Assembly (NCBI RefSeq): GCF_044465595.1
Contig: NZ_JBITLV010000005.1
Coordinates: 124,001 to 188,000 of the forward strand
DNA length: 64,000 bases
Direction: 5' to 3'
Origin: Spongisporangium articulatum
Lineage (GTDB): Bacteria; Actinomycetota; Actinomycetes; Actinomycetales; Kineosporiaceae
Positions within the stretch are counted from its first letter, which is position 1; the number at the start of each line of letters is the position of its first letter. A program made the translations under genes and the position numbers. The notes beneath the pieces were generated by a model. That model did not search any database and was not told the DNA's origin. It worked only from the letters and a program-made list of their open reading frames with translations. Shown piece after piece: positions 24,631 through 31,715 of the stretch.

Positions 24631-25047
24631 TCAGGCGAGTTCGGCGCCCCAGCGCACGTAGGCCTCGGCCACGATCAGGTCGGCCCCCGCCGCCGATCGC
24701 CAGTGCGACATGACGCCCCACTGCCCTCTCTTGACCCGGCCCCCGATCTGCGGGCGACCGGCCTTCCGCAACCGGGCCCGGCTGTCGTCGTCCAGCCAGA
24801 TGAACCCGCAGAACCCGCCGCACCCGCAGGCGTCCCACGCGACCTGGGCACCGGACGTCAGCAGTTCCACGGCCCGTCCTGGCGAGATCTCGTTCTCCAC
24901 CCGGTCGAACCAGGTCCCGTCGGGTCCGAGCAGGTCGACGCCGTACCGCAGGTCGAACGGCTCGATCGAGCGCTCGACGACCGGGGCCGGCGGCTGCGCT
25001 CGGAGCTCTTCGAGCATCTCCGCCATCGTCTGCCGCCGGCTACGCAT
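24631..25047 (-). CDS. Unrecognised protein with a CGCGGFC cluster
   Basis: The protein has 138 residues from ATG 25047 (ATG 25026 is an alternative). After a charged N-terminal helix comes FDLRYGVDLLGPDGTWFDR, then WDACGCGGFCGFIWLDDDSRA with three cysteines in seven residues, and a final Trp-rich segment (RGQWGVMSHWRSAAGADLIV). The cysteines could bind metal. I do not recognise the family. It is isolated, with inverted repeats on both sides (24564 and 25106). Confidence 0.6.
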   Translation of the reverse strand: MRSRRQTMAEMLEELRAQPPAPVVERSIEPFDLRYGVDLLGPDGTWFDRVENEISPGRAVELLTSGAQVAWDACGCGGFCGFIWLDDDSRARLRKAGRPQIGGRVKRGQWGVMSHWRSAAGADLIVAEAYVRWGAELA

Positions 25048-25105
25048 GAGGCCGAGGGTGGTGGCACCACCGGGTCGGTGTCATCCCATTTAGGGCCCGC
25101 CACGT

Positions 25106-25177
25106 GCTCGTACTCCCGAAGTCCACCGTCGTGGCGTCCAAATATCCTCGCCAGCAGTGGTTTCCGGGAGTACGAGC
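25106..25177. repeat. Long-loop inverted repeat next to the sensor kinase gene
   Basis: GCTCGTACTCCCG (25106-25118) and CGGGAGTACGAGC (25165-25177) are perfect 13-base arms with a 46-base loop. The right arm ends one base before the kinase stop triplet, so it could terminate the kinase transcript, which runs leftwards. Confidence 0.65.
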
Positions 25178-25178
25178 C

Positions 25179-26894
25179 TCAGGAGGCGAGCGGGAGTTCG
25201 GCGCGCACCACGCCGTCCGCGGCACTGAACGTGCCACCCAGCTCCTGCGCCCGCTCCCGCATGGAGGCGATCCCGACCCCGGGCCGCCACTCGCCGACCT
25301 CCCCGGCCTCGGTACCGCCGTCGCGCACCTCGAGGACGAGCGCGGCGGCGTGGCGCACCAGCCTCGCCGACGCGTGGTCGCACCCGCTGTGCCGGGCCGC
25401 GTTGGTGAGGGCCTCGACGACGATCCGGTAGGCCGCCACCTCGACCGCGGCGGGCAGGTCGCCGAGGTCGGCGGCCACCAGCTCCACCCGCAGCGGGTCA
25501 CCGCCGGGAGTGCGCAACTCGTCGGCCCGCAGCCGGATCGCCTCCAGCAGGCCGACCTCGTCGAGGGCCGGCGGCCGCATGCCGTAGACCAGTTCCCGGA
25601 TCTCGCGGATGGCGGCCACCGCCTCGGCCCGGACCCGGGCGAGGTGCTCGGCCACCCGCGACTCCTCGGGGGCCAGTTTCAGCTGCGCGGCCCCGACCCG
25701 GAACGCGATGGCCGCCAGCCGCGGTCCGAGCCCGTCGTGCAGGTCGCGCCGCAGCCGGAACCGCTCGTCCTCGCGGGCGGTGGCGGCGGCTTCGCGGGCC
25801 TCCTGCAGGTGCCGCGCGAGGGCGTGGGCCCGGGCCGTCTGGGCGAGCAGCGGCCCGGTCAGCTGCAGGACCTTCACGTCGGCGGCCGGCAGGCGCAGGT
25901 CGCCGGCGCGCAGTCCGACGACGAGTTCCCCCACCGGCTGGCCGTCGAGGCTCAGCGGCAGCGAGGTGAGGTGGTCGGTGAGCTGCCCCGACTCGGTCAC
26001 CGGCGCGCCCTCGACGGTCAGCGCCACGTAGGGCAGGACGAGGGAGGAGCGCACCGCCTCGACCGCGTCGACCGGGTCCGCGCCGATGTCGCCGGCCAGG
26101 GAACCGGCCGCCGACAACGGGTCGGGCCGGGTGCCGAACAGCAGGTCGTCGCCGACCAGGCGCAGCTGCCGGCGCAGGGGCTCGAGCAGGAACGACCCGC
26201 CCACAGCCACGACGGCCAGCTCCACCAGGGTCATCGCCGAGCCGGTGGTCGCCGCCCAGAGGGTCGAGACGAGGCTGAGGGCGGCGAAGAAGCCGAGCGC
26301 GGCCGTGATGTTGACGGCGAGCATCGACGCGACGCCGCGCAGGTCGACGACCTGCGGTTGAGCCAGGCCGACCCACGCGGCCAACGGGAGGAGGGCGACG
26401 GCGGGGAGGAAGACCGCCAGGGCCCGGTCCGAGCCGAGCAGGACCACGAGCCCGCCGGCCAGCGTCAGCACGACCATGGGGGTCAGCAACCACAGCAGGG
26501 GCCGAGTCTGCTGCCCGGCCTCCAGCCGCCACCAGACCTGCGTCGCGGGCAGGAGCACCACGCACAGCCAGGCGGTCGTGGCCGAGGCGCCCCCGACGGC
26601 GAGCGCGACGGGGGGCACGGCCACCACCACCAGCGCCGCCGCCCACGTGGCGGGGTCGGGGAAGTCGAGCCGGGGGTAGGCCATCGCGGCCAGGGCGGCG
26701 ACTTGCATCGTCGCGATCGCCACCTGGGTGCCGGAGACCCCGTGGGCCGTCCACGCCCCGGTCGCGCCCATCACGACGCCGGCCGGGGCGAACAGGACAC
26801 CCGACGCGCGGGCGGGCGTGCGCAGGGCGAGCAACGTTCCCAGCAGCGTGACGAGGCCGCCTCCGACGAAGGCCGACGCGGCGAGGGTCGTCAC
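25179..26894 (-). CDS. NarL-type sensor histidine kinase with multi-helix membrane sensor
   Basis: The protein has 571 residues from GTG 26894, which overlaps the response-regulator stop by four bases. The first 270 residues hold about eight membrane helices (ALAAMAYPRLDFPDPATWAA lies between two). A GAF-like linker follows. The HisKA_3 motif RLRRDLHDGLGPRLAAIAFR has the phospho-acceptor His at about 385, and the HATPase domain includes EALTNAARHSG and GVGIASMRERAQELGG. It should phosphorylate the neighbouring LuxR-type regulator, but that gene lacks its receiver Asp. Confidence 0.92.
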   Translation of the reverse strand: MTTLAASAFVGGGLVTLLGTLLALRTPARASGVLFAPAGVVMGATGAWTAHGVSGTQVAIATMQVAALAAMAYPRLDFPDPATWAAALVVVAVPPVALAVGGASATTAWLCVVLLPATQVWWRLEAGQQTRPLLWLLTPMVVLTLAGGLVVLLGSDRALAVFLPAVALLPLAAWVGLAQPQVVDLRGVASMLAVNITAALGFFAALSLVSTLWAATTGSAMTLVELAVVAVGGSFLLEPLRRQLRLVGDDLLFGTRPDPLSAAGSLAGDIGADPVDAVEAVRSSLVLPYVALTVEGAPVTESGQLTDHLTSLPLSLDGQPVGELVVGLRAGDLRLPAADVKVLQLTGPLLAQTARAHALARHLQEAREAAATAREDERFRLRRDLHDGLGPRLAAIAFRVGAAQLKLAPEESRVAEHLARVRAEAVAAIREIRELVYGMRPPALDEVGLLEAIRLRADELRTPGGDPLRVELVAADLGDLPAAVEVAAYRIVVEALTNAARHSGCDHASARLVRHAAALVLEVRDGGTEAGEVGEWRPGVGIASMRERAQELGGTFSAADGVVRAELPLAS

Positions 26895-27345
26895 CCGCCG
26901 AGGCCGCTCTCGCGCGCCTTTAACACCGCCTCGGCCCGGTCGGCGACCCCCAGCTTCGCGAACACCGACGTCAGCTGGTTGCTCACGGTCTTGGGGGCGA
27001 GGAACAGCTCGGTCGCGATGTCCCCGGTGCGTCGACCGGCCGCCAGCCGTTCGAGGATCAGCCGTTCCCGATCGGTCAGCTCGGGGAACGGGTAGTCCAC
27101 GGCCGGCTGCGACGTGGAGAGGAACGTCAGCATCCGTTGCGCGATCCCGGGCCCGAAGATGGCCTGCCCGGCGGTCACCGCGCGGATGCCACCCGCGACG
27201 TCCTCGGGTTCCGCGTCCTTGAGCAGGTACCCCTGCGCACCGGCCCGCATCGCCGCGAAGACGGTCGCATCGTCGTCGAACATGGTGAGCATGAGCACCG
27301 CCGTCCCGGGCAACGCGACCCGGATCCGGCGGGTCGCCTCGACCT
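26891..27345 (-). pseudogene. 5'-truncated LuxR/NarL-type response regulator
   Basis: The C-terminal part is intact: the end of a receiver domain (PGTAVLMLTMFDDDATVFAA, GYLLKDAE) and a LuxR helix-turn-helix (LTDRERLILERLAAGR, NQLTSVFAKLGV). The usual first 55-60 residues, including the acidic pocket and the phospho-acceptor Asp, are not encoded. Homology fades at about 27345, where MPGL is in one frame and QVEATRRIR in the next, as if one C were inserted. A TGA closes the regulator frame eight codons further up. The only start is TTG 27313. The + strand membrane-protein promoter occupies the place of the missing part. It overlaps its kinase gene normally. Confidence 0.7.
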
Positions 27346-27436
27346 GCGGGTAGGCCGGGCATTGTGGCGGGACAACCGCTCACCACAGGGTCGTGGTGTC
27401 GGCCGCACCGGGCGACCGCTGATGGAGGAGATCCAG

Positions 27437-27862
27437 ATGGTGACTCGGGCGGACACCCCGACGGACGGCACGACGGGCGACACGGCGGACGGCGAGACGC
27501 AGCTGACGGCGCGGCAGAAGGCCGGTCACGTGATCGGCGCGCTCGTCGGCCTCGACATGTTCACCACCCTGGTCACCGAGGCGAACGCCGACGAACCCAC
27601 GCCCTGGCCGGTGCTCGTCGTCATCGCGGTGATGGCGCTGTCCATCGTGGGGCTGCTGGCCCGGTCGTGGGTCACCGGCCGCCGGCGGCCCAGGCGGATC
27701 GCGACCGTGCTGCTGGCCCTCAACGCCCTGCTGGCGGCGCCCGGCCTGTTCGTGGCCGACGTCGCGACCTGGATGCGCATCGACGCGGGGCTCACCGTCG
27801 TCGGGACCATCGCCGCCATTGTGCTGATGTTCTACCCCGAGCGGCGCGTGGCCCGGGTCTGA
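27437..27862 (+). CDS. Small integral membrane protein
   Basis: The protein has 141 residues from ATG 27437, with GGAGGAG six bases upstream. A polar Thr/Asp-rich leader of about 30 residues is followed by three to four helices (PVLVVIAVMALSIVGLLARS, IATVLLALNALLAAPGLF, AGLTVVGTIAAIVLMFYP) and a short basic end. I do not recognise the family. Its promoter region abuts the truncated response regulator. Confidence 0.72.
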   Translation: MVTRADTPTDGTTGDTADGETQLTARQKAGHVIGALVGLDMFTTLVTEANADEPTPWPVLVVIAVMALSIVGLLARSWVTGRRRPRRIATVLLALNALLAAPGLFVADVATWMRIDAGLTVVGTIAAIVLMFYPERRVARV

Positions 27863-27883
27863 CGGTTCACCGGCGCGCCTGGT

Positions 27884-28978
27884 TCACCCGGCCCGTCCGG
27901 TGAGCCAGGCGCGCAGGGCGCGCTCGCAGGCCGTGATGGACGACGCCGGGCAGTGTTCGTCGTCGGTGTGGGCCAGCTCGGGGTCACCGGGCCCGAAATT
28001 CACTGCCGGGACGCCGATCTCGGCGAACCGTGCGACGTCCGTCCAGCCGAACTTGGGCTTCGGCTCGCCCCCGACGGCGCGCACGAAGGCGGCGGCAGCG
28101 GGCCGGTCCAGGCCGGGGCGCGCGGCCGGCGAGGCGTCGACCACCTCGAGAGCGAAACCCGAGAACACCGACCGGACGTGCGCTTCGGCGTCCGCCAGGC
28201 TCTTGTCGGGCGCGAACCGGTAGTTGACCGTCACCACGCAGGAATCGGGGATCACGTTGCCCGCGATCCCGCCGCGAACACCCACGGCGTTCAGGCCCTC
28301 CCGGTACACGAGCCCGTCGACCGGCACCTCCGCCGCCTCGTAAGCCACCAGTCGCTGCAGTACCTCGGCGGCGCCGTGGATCGCGTTGACCCCCTTCCAC
28401 GAGCGCGCCGAGTGCGCCGCGACGCCGGGCACGGACACCTCGACCCGCAGCGTCCCCTGGCACCCGCCCTCGACCGCGGCGTTCGACGGCTCGCAGAGCA
28501 CGGCGAAGTCGCCCGCCAGCAGCTCGGGCCGTTCGCGGGCGAGCCGGCCGAGTCCGTTGCGCACGGCCTCGACCTCTTCGTTGTCGTAGAACACCCACGT
28601 CACGTCGTGCACGGGCGCAGGCACCGTGGCCGCGAGGTGCAGTTGCACGGCCACTCCGCCCTTCATGTCGACGGTCCCACGGCCGTGCAGCACGGCGTCC
28701 GCCCCCGAGCCGACGACCCGCACCGGCAGGTTCGACGCGATGGGCACCGTGTCCAGGTGTCCGGCGATCACGACCCGCGAGGCACGCCCGAGCGACGTCC
28801 GGGCCACCACGGCGTCGCCGTCCCGCAGCACGTCCAGGTGCCCGTAGCCGCGCAACGCCGACTCGACGGCGTCCGCCAGCGGCGCCTCGGAGCCGCTGAC
28901 GGACGGAATGTCACAGATCGTCCGGGTCAGCTCGACGACGTCCGACTCCAGATCCAGTGCCACGGGCCCAGCGGTCAT
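27884..28978 (-). CDS. dapE: Succinyl-diaminopimelate desuccinylase
   Basis: The protein has 364 residues from ATG 28978. An M20 dinuclear zinc hydrolase: AGHLDTVP (metal His, Asp), GRGTVDMKGGVA (bridging Asp), FYDNEEVEAVRNGLG (catalytic Glu-Glu), CEPSNAAVEGGCQG and a final His in ELAHTDDEH. It releases succinate to give LL-diaminopimelate for lysine and peptidoglycan. It is divergent from dapD across only 45 bases, and both starts look leaderless. In the antisense direction large open frames are shadows. Confidence 0.94.
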   Translation of the reverse strand: MTAGPVALDLESDVVELTRTICDIPSVSGSEAPLADAVESALRGYGHLDVLRDGDAVVARTSLGRASRVVIAGHLDTVPIASNLPVRVVGSGADAVLHGRGTVDMKGGVAVQLHLAATVPAPVHDVTWVFYDNEEVEAVRNGLGRLARERPELLAGDFAVLCEPSNAAVEGGCQGTLRVEVSVPGVAAHSARSWKGVNAIHGAAEVLQRLVAYEAAEVPVDGLVYREGLNAVGVRGGIAGNVIPDSCVVTVNYRFAPDKSLADAEAHVRSVFSGFALEVVDASPAARPGLDRPAAAAFVRAVGGEPKPKFGWTDVARFAEIGVPAVNFGPGDPELAHTDDEHCPASSITACERALRAWLTGRAG

Positions 28979-28984
28979 GCCGCG

Positions 28985-28990
28985 ACAGTA
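28985..28990 (-). promoter_or_regulatory. -10 hexamer TACTGT, probable leaderless start of dapE
   Basis: On the minus strand TACTGT is followed by six bases and ATG 28978. It lies back to back with the dapD -10 at 29011 in a 45-base intergenic region. Confidence 0.5.
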
Positions 28991-29010
28991 GCCAGCACAG
29001 GCAGGCCCCA

Positions 29011-29016
29011 TAGAAT
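29011..29016 (+). promoter_or_regulatory. -10 hexamer TAGAAT, probable leaderless start of dapD
   Basis: TAGAAT is followed by seven bases (CCGACCC) and ATG 29024, with no Shine-Dalgarno sequence. It is the best -10 match among the leaderless-type starts in the window. Confidence 0.6.
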
Positions 29017-29023
29017 CCGACCC

Positions 29024-30025
29024 ATGACCCAGGCCACGGATGCGCAGCCCGACACCACCACCGCGAACCCCCGGGTCCGTCCGGCGTGGGGCTTCGGTTT
29101 GGCCACGGTGACCGAGGCGGGCGTCGTCCTGGACACCTGGTACCCGAGCCCGACGCTCGGCGAGCCGGGTCCGGACGCCGGGCCGCACGCCGTCCCGGCC
29201 GACCTGGCCGCCCTGGAAGGGGCCGACCCGGCCCGCCGGGTGCGCACGACCGTCGTCCGCACGGTCGTCGACCTGGACGCCGACCCCGCCGACGCCAGCG
29301 ACGTCTACCTGCGCCTGCACCTGTTGTCGCACCGCCTGGTCAAGCCGCGCGAGGTCAACCTGACCGGCCAGTTCGGCCTGCTGGCCAACGTGGTGTGGAC
29401 GAACTTCGGGCCGTGCGCGGTGGACGACTTCGAGGAGACCCGACTGCGGCTGCGCGCGGCGAACCGGGGTGCGCGGGTCGAGGTGTTCGGCGTCGACAAG
29501 TTCCCGCGGATGACCGACTACGTCGTGCCGGACGGAGTGCGCATCGCCGACGCCGACCGGGTGCGCCTCGGTGCCCACCTCGCGACCGGAACCACCGTCA
29601 TGCACGAGGGTTTCGTGAACTTCAACGCCGGCACCCTCGGGCACTCGATGGTCGAGGGCCGGATCAGCGCGGGTGTCGTCGTCGGCGACGGGTCGGACAT
29701 CGGCGGCGGCGCCTCGATCATGGGCACGCTGTCCGGCGGTGGGACGCAGCAGATCTCGATCGGTGAGCGCACCCTGCTGGGCGCGAACGCGGGCATCGGG
29801 ATCAGCCTCGGCGACGACTGCATCGTGGAGGCCGGCTGCTACGTCACGGCCGGCACGAAGGTGCAGTTGATCGAGGAGTCCGGTACGACTAGTCGCAAGG
29901 CGCTGGAGCTGTCGGGCGCGAACGGCCTGCTGTTCCGGCGCAACTCGACCACGGGGGCGGTCGAGGCCCTGCCCCGCCCGGGGCGCAGCTTCGCGCTGAA
30001 CCCGGAACTGCACGCCAACAGCTGA
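29024..30025 (+). CDS. dapD: Tetrahydrodipicolinate N-succinyltransferase
   Basis: The protein has 333 residues. The actinobacterial N-terminal domain (WGFGLATVTEAGVVLDTWYP) is followed by the left-handed beta-helix with hexapeptide repeats (VRLGAHLATGTTVMHEGF, GGGASIMGTLSGGG, IGISLGDDCIVEAGCYVTAG) and the terminal FRRNSTTGAVEALPRPGR. It succinylates tetrahydrodipicolinate in the lysine/DAP pathway; dapC (37965) and dapE (27884) in this window supply the next two steps. The following lysozyme-like gene starts eleven bases later. Confidence 0.94.
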   Translation: MTQATDAQPDTTTANPRVRPAWGFGLATVTEAGVVLDTWYPSPTLGEPGPDAGPHAVPADLAALEGADPARRVRTTVVRTVVDLDADPADASDVYLRLHLLSHRLVKPREVNLTGQFGLLANVVWTNFGPCAVDDFEETRLRLRAANRGARVEVFGVDKFPRMTDYVVPDGVRIADADRVRLGAHLATGTTVMHEGFVNFNAGTLGHSMVEGRISAGVVVGDGSDIGGGASIMGTLSGGGTQQISIGERTLLGANAGIGISLGDDCIVEAGCYVTAGTKVQLIEESGTTSRKALELSGANGLLFRRNSTTGAVEALPRPGRSFALNPELHANS

Positions 30026-30036
30026 GGAGTCCCGCA

Positions 30037-30978
30037 GTGCCCGCGTCGACCCTGCCCCTGCCGACCCGTCCGGGCACGCCCCGGCGCGGCTCCGGCCGGG
30101 CCGGGCGCGGTTCGGGGGCCACCCTGTTCGTCGGGCTGCTGGTCGTCACGATCGGCGTCGGCGCCTGGGCCTGGTGGCAGGGCAGCGTGGGTTCGGTGAC
30201 GATCCGCCCGCACTGCACCGGCACGGCCGACGGCGGCAGCGCGGAACTCGACCCCGAGCAGGCGGGCAACGCGGCGATCATCGCGGGCATCGCGAGCAAG
30301 CGGGGGCTGCCGGCCCGGGCCGCCTCGATCGGCATCGCGACGGCCATGCAGGAGTCGAAACTGCGCAACATCGACTACGGCGACCGCGACTCGGTGGGCC
30401 TGTTCCAGCAGCGGCCCTCGCAGGGCTGGGGCACGAAGAAGCAGTTGCAGGACCCGGTCTACGCCACGAACGCCTTCTACGACGTGCTCTCGAAGATCGA
30501 CGGCTTCGCGACCATGCCGATCACCGACGTCGCGCAGAAGGTCCAGCGCTCCGCGTTCCCCAGCGCGTACGCCGACCACGAGCCGGAGGCCCGCATCATC
30601 GCGTCGGGGCTGAGCGGCTACTCCCCCGCCGGATTCACCTGCGAGCTGCGCACTCTCACCGATCTGAGCGAACAGAAGCCGGACGACAGCGGCCTCACCG
30701 AGCGCGCGAGCGCGGTGGACGAGGCCTCCTCCAAGGAGCTCGGCCAACGGCACGCCGGGGTCAGCGCGAGCGGCAAGACACTGCGCTACGACACCGGGAC
30801 GACGCGGCAGGCGTGGGCGGTCGCCGCCTGGGCCGTCGGGCGCGCCGACGGGCTGGACGTCGTGCGGGTCGCCGTGGCCGACCAGTACTGGTCACGGGAC
30901 GAGTCCACCAAGGGCTGGCAGAAGGTCGACTCCGACGAGGCCCTGCCCACGGGCCGCGTCCGGGTCCAGGTCGGCTAG
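30037..30978 (+). CDS. Membrane-anchored lysozyme/transglycosylase-like protein
   Basis: The protein has 313 residues from GTG 30037, with GAGGAG upstream. A basic Pro-rich leader precedes one membrane helix (ATLFVGLLVVTIGVGAWAW, about 28-46). The external domain has IGIATAMQESKLRNIDYG and DSVGLFQQRPSQGWGT, the glutamate-centred motif of a lysozyme/SLT-like fold. A second region (about 200-313) contains AWAVGRADGLDVVRVAVAD and may bind glycans. Homologues are often mislabelled as heavy-metal transporters. Coupling to dapD would link it to cell wall biosynthesis; cleavage activity is inferred. Confidence 0.78.
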   Translation: MPASTLPLPTRPGTPRRGSGRAGRGSGATLFVGLLVVTIGVGAWAWWQGSVGSVTIRPHCTGTADGGSAELDPEQAGNAAIIAGIASKRGLPARAASIGIATAMQESKLRNIDYGDRDSVGLFQQRPSQGWGTKKQLQDPVYATNAFYDVLSKIDGFATMPITDVAQKVQRSAFPSAYADHEPEARIIASGLSGYSPAGFTCELRTLTDLSEQKPDDSGLTERASAVDEASSKELGQRHAGVSASGKTLRYDTGTTRQAWAVAAWAVGRADGLDVVRVAVADQYWSRDESTKGWQKVDSDEALPTGRVRVQVG

Positions 30979-31070
30979 GGCGAGGCCGTCGGGGGTCGTC
31001 TGGACTCGCGGAACCGGACAAACGCCCCGAAAGTGGCGTCGCCTCGAATCCCACCCTGACGGGAGCCGCG

Positions 31071-31715
31071 ATGCCATCCCTGTCCCGCCGTGCCCTGCTG
31101 GCCGGCCTGCCCGCCTCCGCCGCCGTCGTGCTGACCGCCCGACCGGCGGTCGCCGACGACTACGTCGACCAGGGCTTCCACGCCCTCGCGGCCTACGTGC
31201 TGCCCGGCGACGACGCCTACTCCCGACGACAGGCCGTCACCGCACCACGGGCCGGCGGCGTGGCGGCCGGGACGGCGGGCATGCTGAAGGAGACCTACGA
31301 CCACGCTGTGCAGATCTCCGTGGCCCCCCACCTCGGCGTGCACGCTCCCGGCGCCGGCGGGATCGCGGCGTTGCTGGACCTGTACTCGCGCAAGCGGTAT
31401 CCGCTGAAGTCGGTCGGGCCGTTCGCGCATCCCTTCGCCAACCTCGCGCACGCCGCCAAGGCCCGGGTGCTGGCCGACATCGACACGGACGCCGCGCTGC
31501 AGGCCCTCCCGCTCGGTTTCGGCTTCAACACGATCATCACGCTGGCCGCCTTCGGCGCCTTCGGTGAGCGGGCGGTCTACCGCGACGGCCGGCTCACGGC
31601 CCGGCCGCTCGGATGGCAGCTGACCGGCTACGCGGGAGTCAGCGACGGTCACCCCGAACTGCGGGGCTACTGGGCGGGCCGGCGAGCCGTGCGCGACGTG
31701 GGTGAGGAGGCCTGA
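31071..31715 (+). CDS. Tat-exported small subunit of a GMC oxidoreductase pair (DUF5987-like)
   Basis: The protein has 214 residues from ATG 31071. A twin-arginine signal SRRALLAGLPASAAVVLTAR ends at about residue 28 (AVADD). The mature part is mainly helical (GFHALAAYVLPGDDAYSRRQ, LPLGFGFNTIITLAAFG). The stop overlaps the start of the GMC gene (TGATG). In related pairs this subunit carries the FAD-containing partner through the Tat pathway; here the large subunit lacks a signal, which fits. Confidence 0.8.
   Translation: MPSLSRRALLAGLPASAAVVLTARPAVADDYVDQGFHALAAYVLPGDDAYSRRQAVTAPRAGGVAAGTAGMLKETYDHAVQISVAPHLGVHAPGAGGIAALLDLYSRKRYPLKSVGPFAHPFANLAHAAKARVLADIDTDAALQALPLGFGFNTIITLAAFGAFGERAVYRDGRLTARPLGWQLTGYAGVSDGHPELRGYWAGRRAVRDVGEEA

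Noticed and set aside
25179..27386. Extension of the kinase frame to 27386
   Set aside because: The extra part is a shadow of the response regulator in another frame; the GTG 26894 start overlaps the regulator stop in the usual way.
30037..30978. Heavy-metal transporter annotation for the lysozyme-like protein
   Set aside because: The sequence has one membrane anchor and a lysozyme/SLT-type motif, with no transport features.
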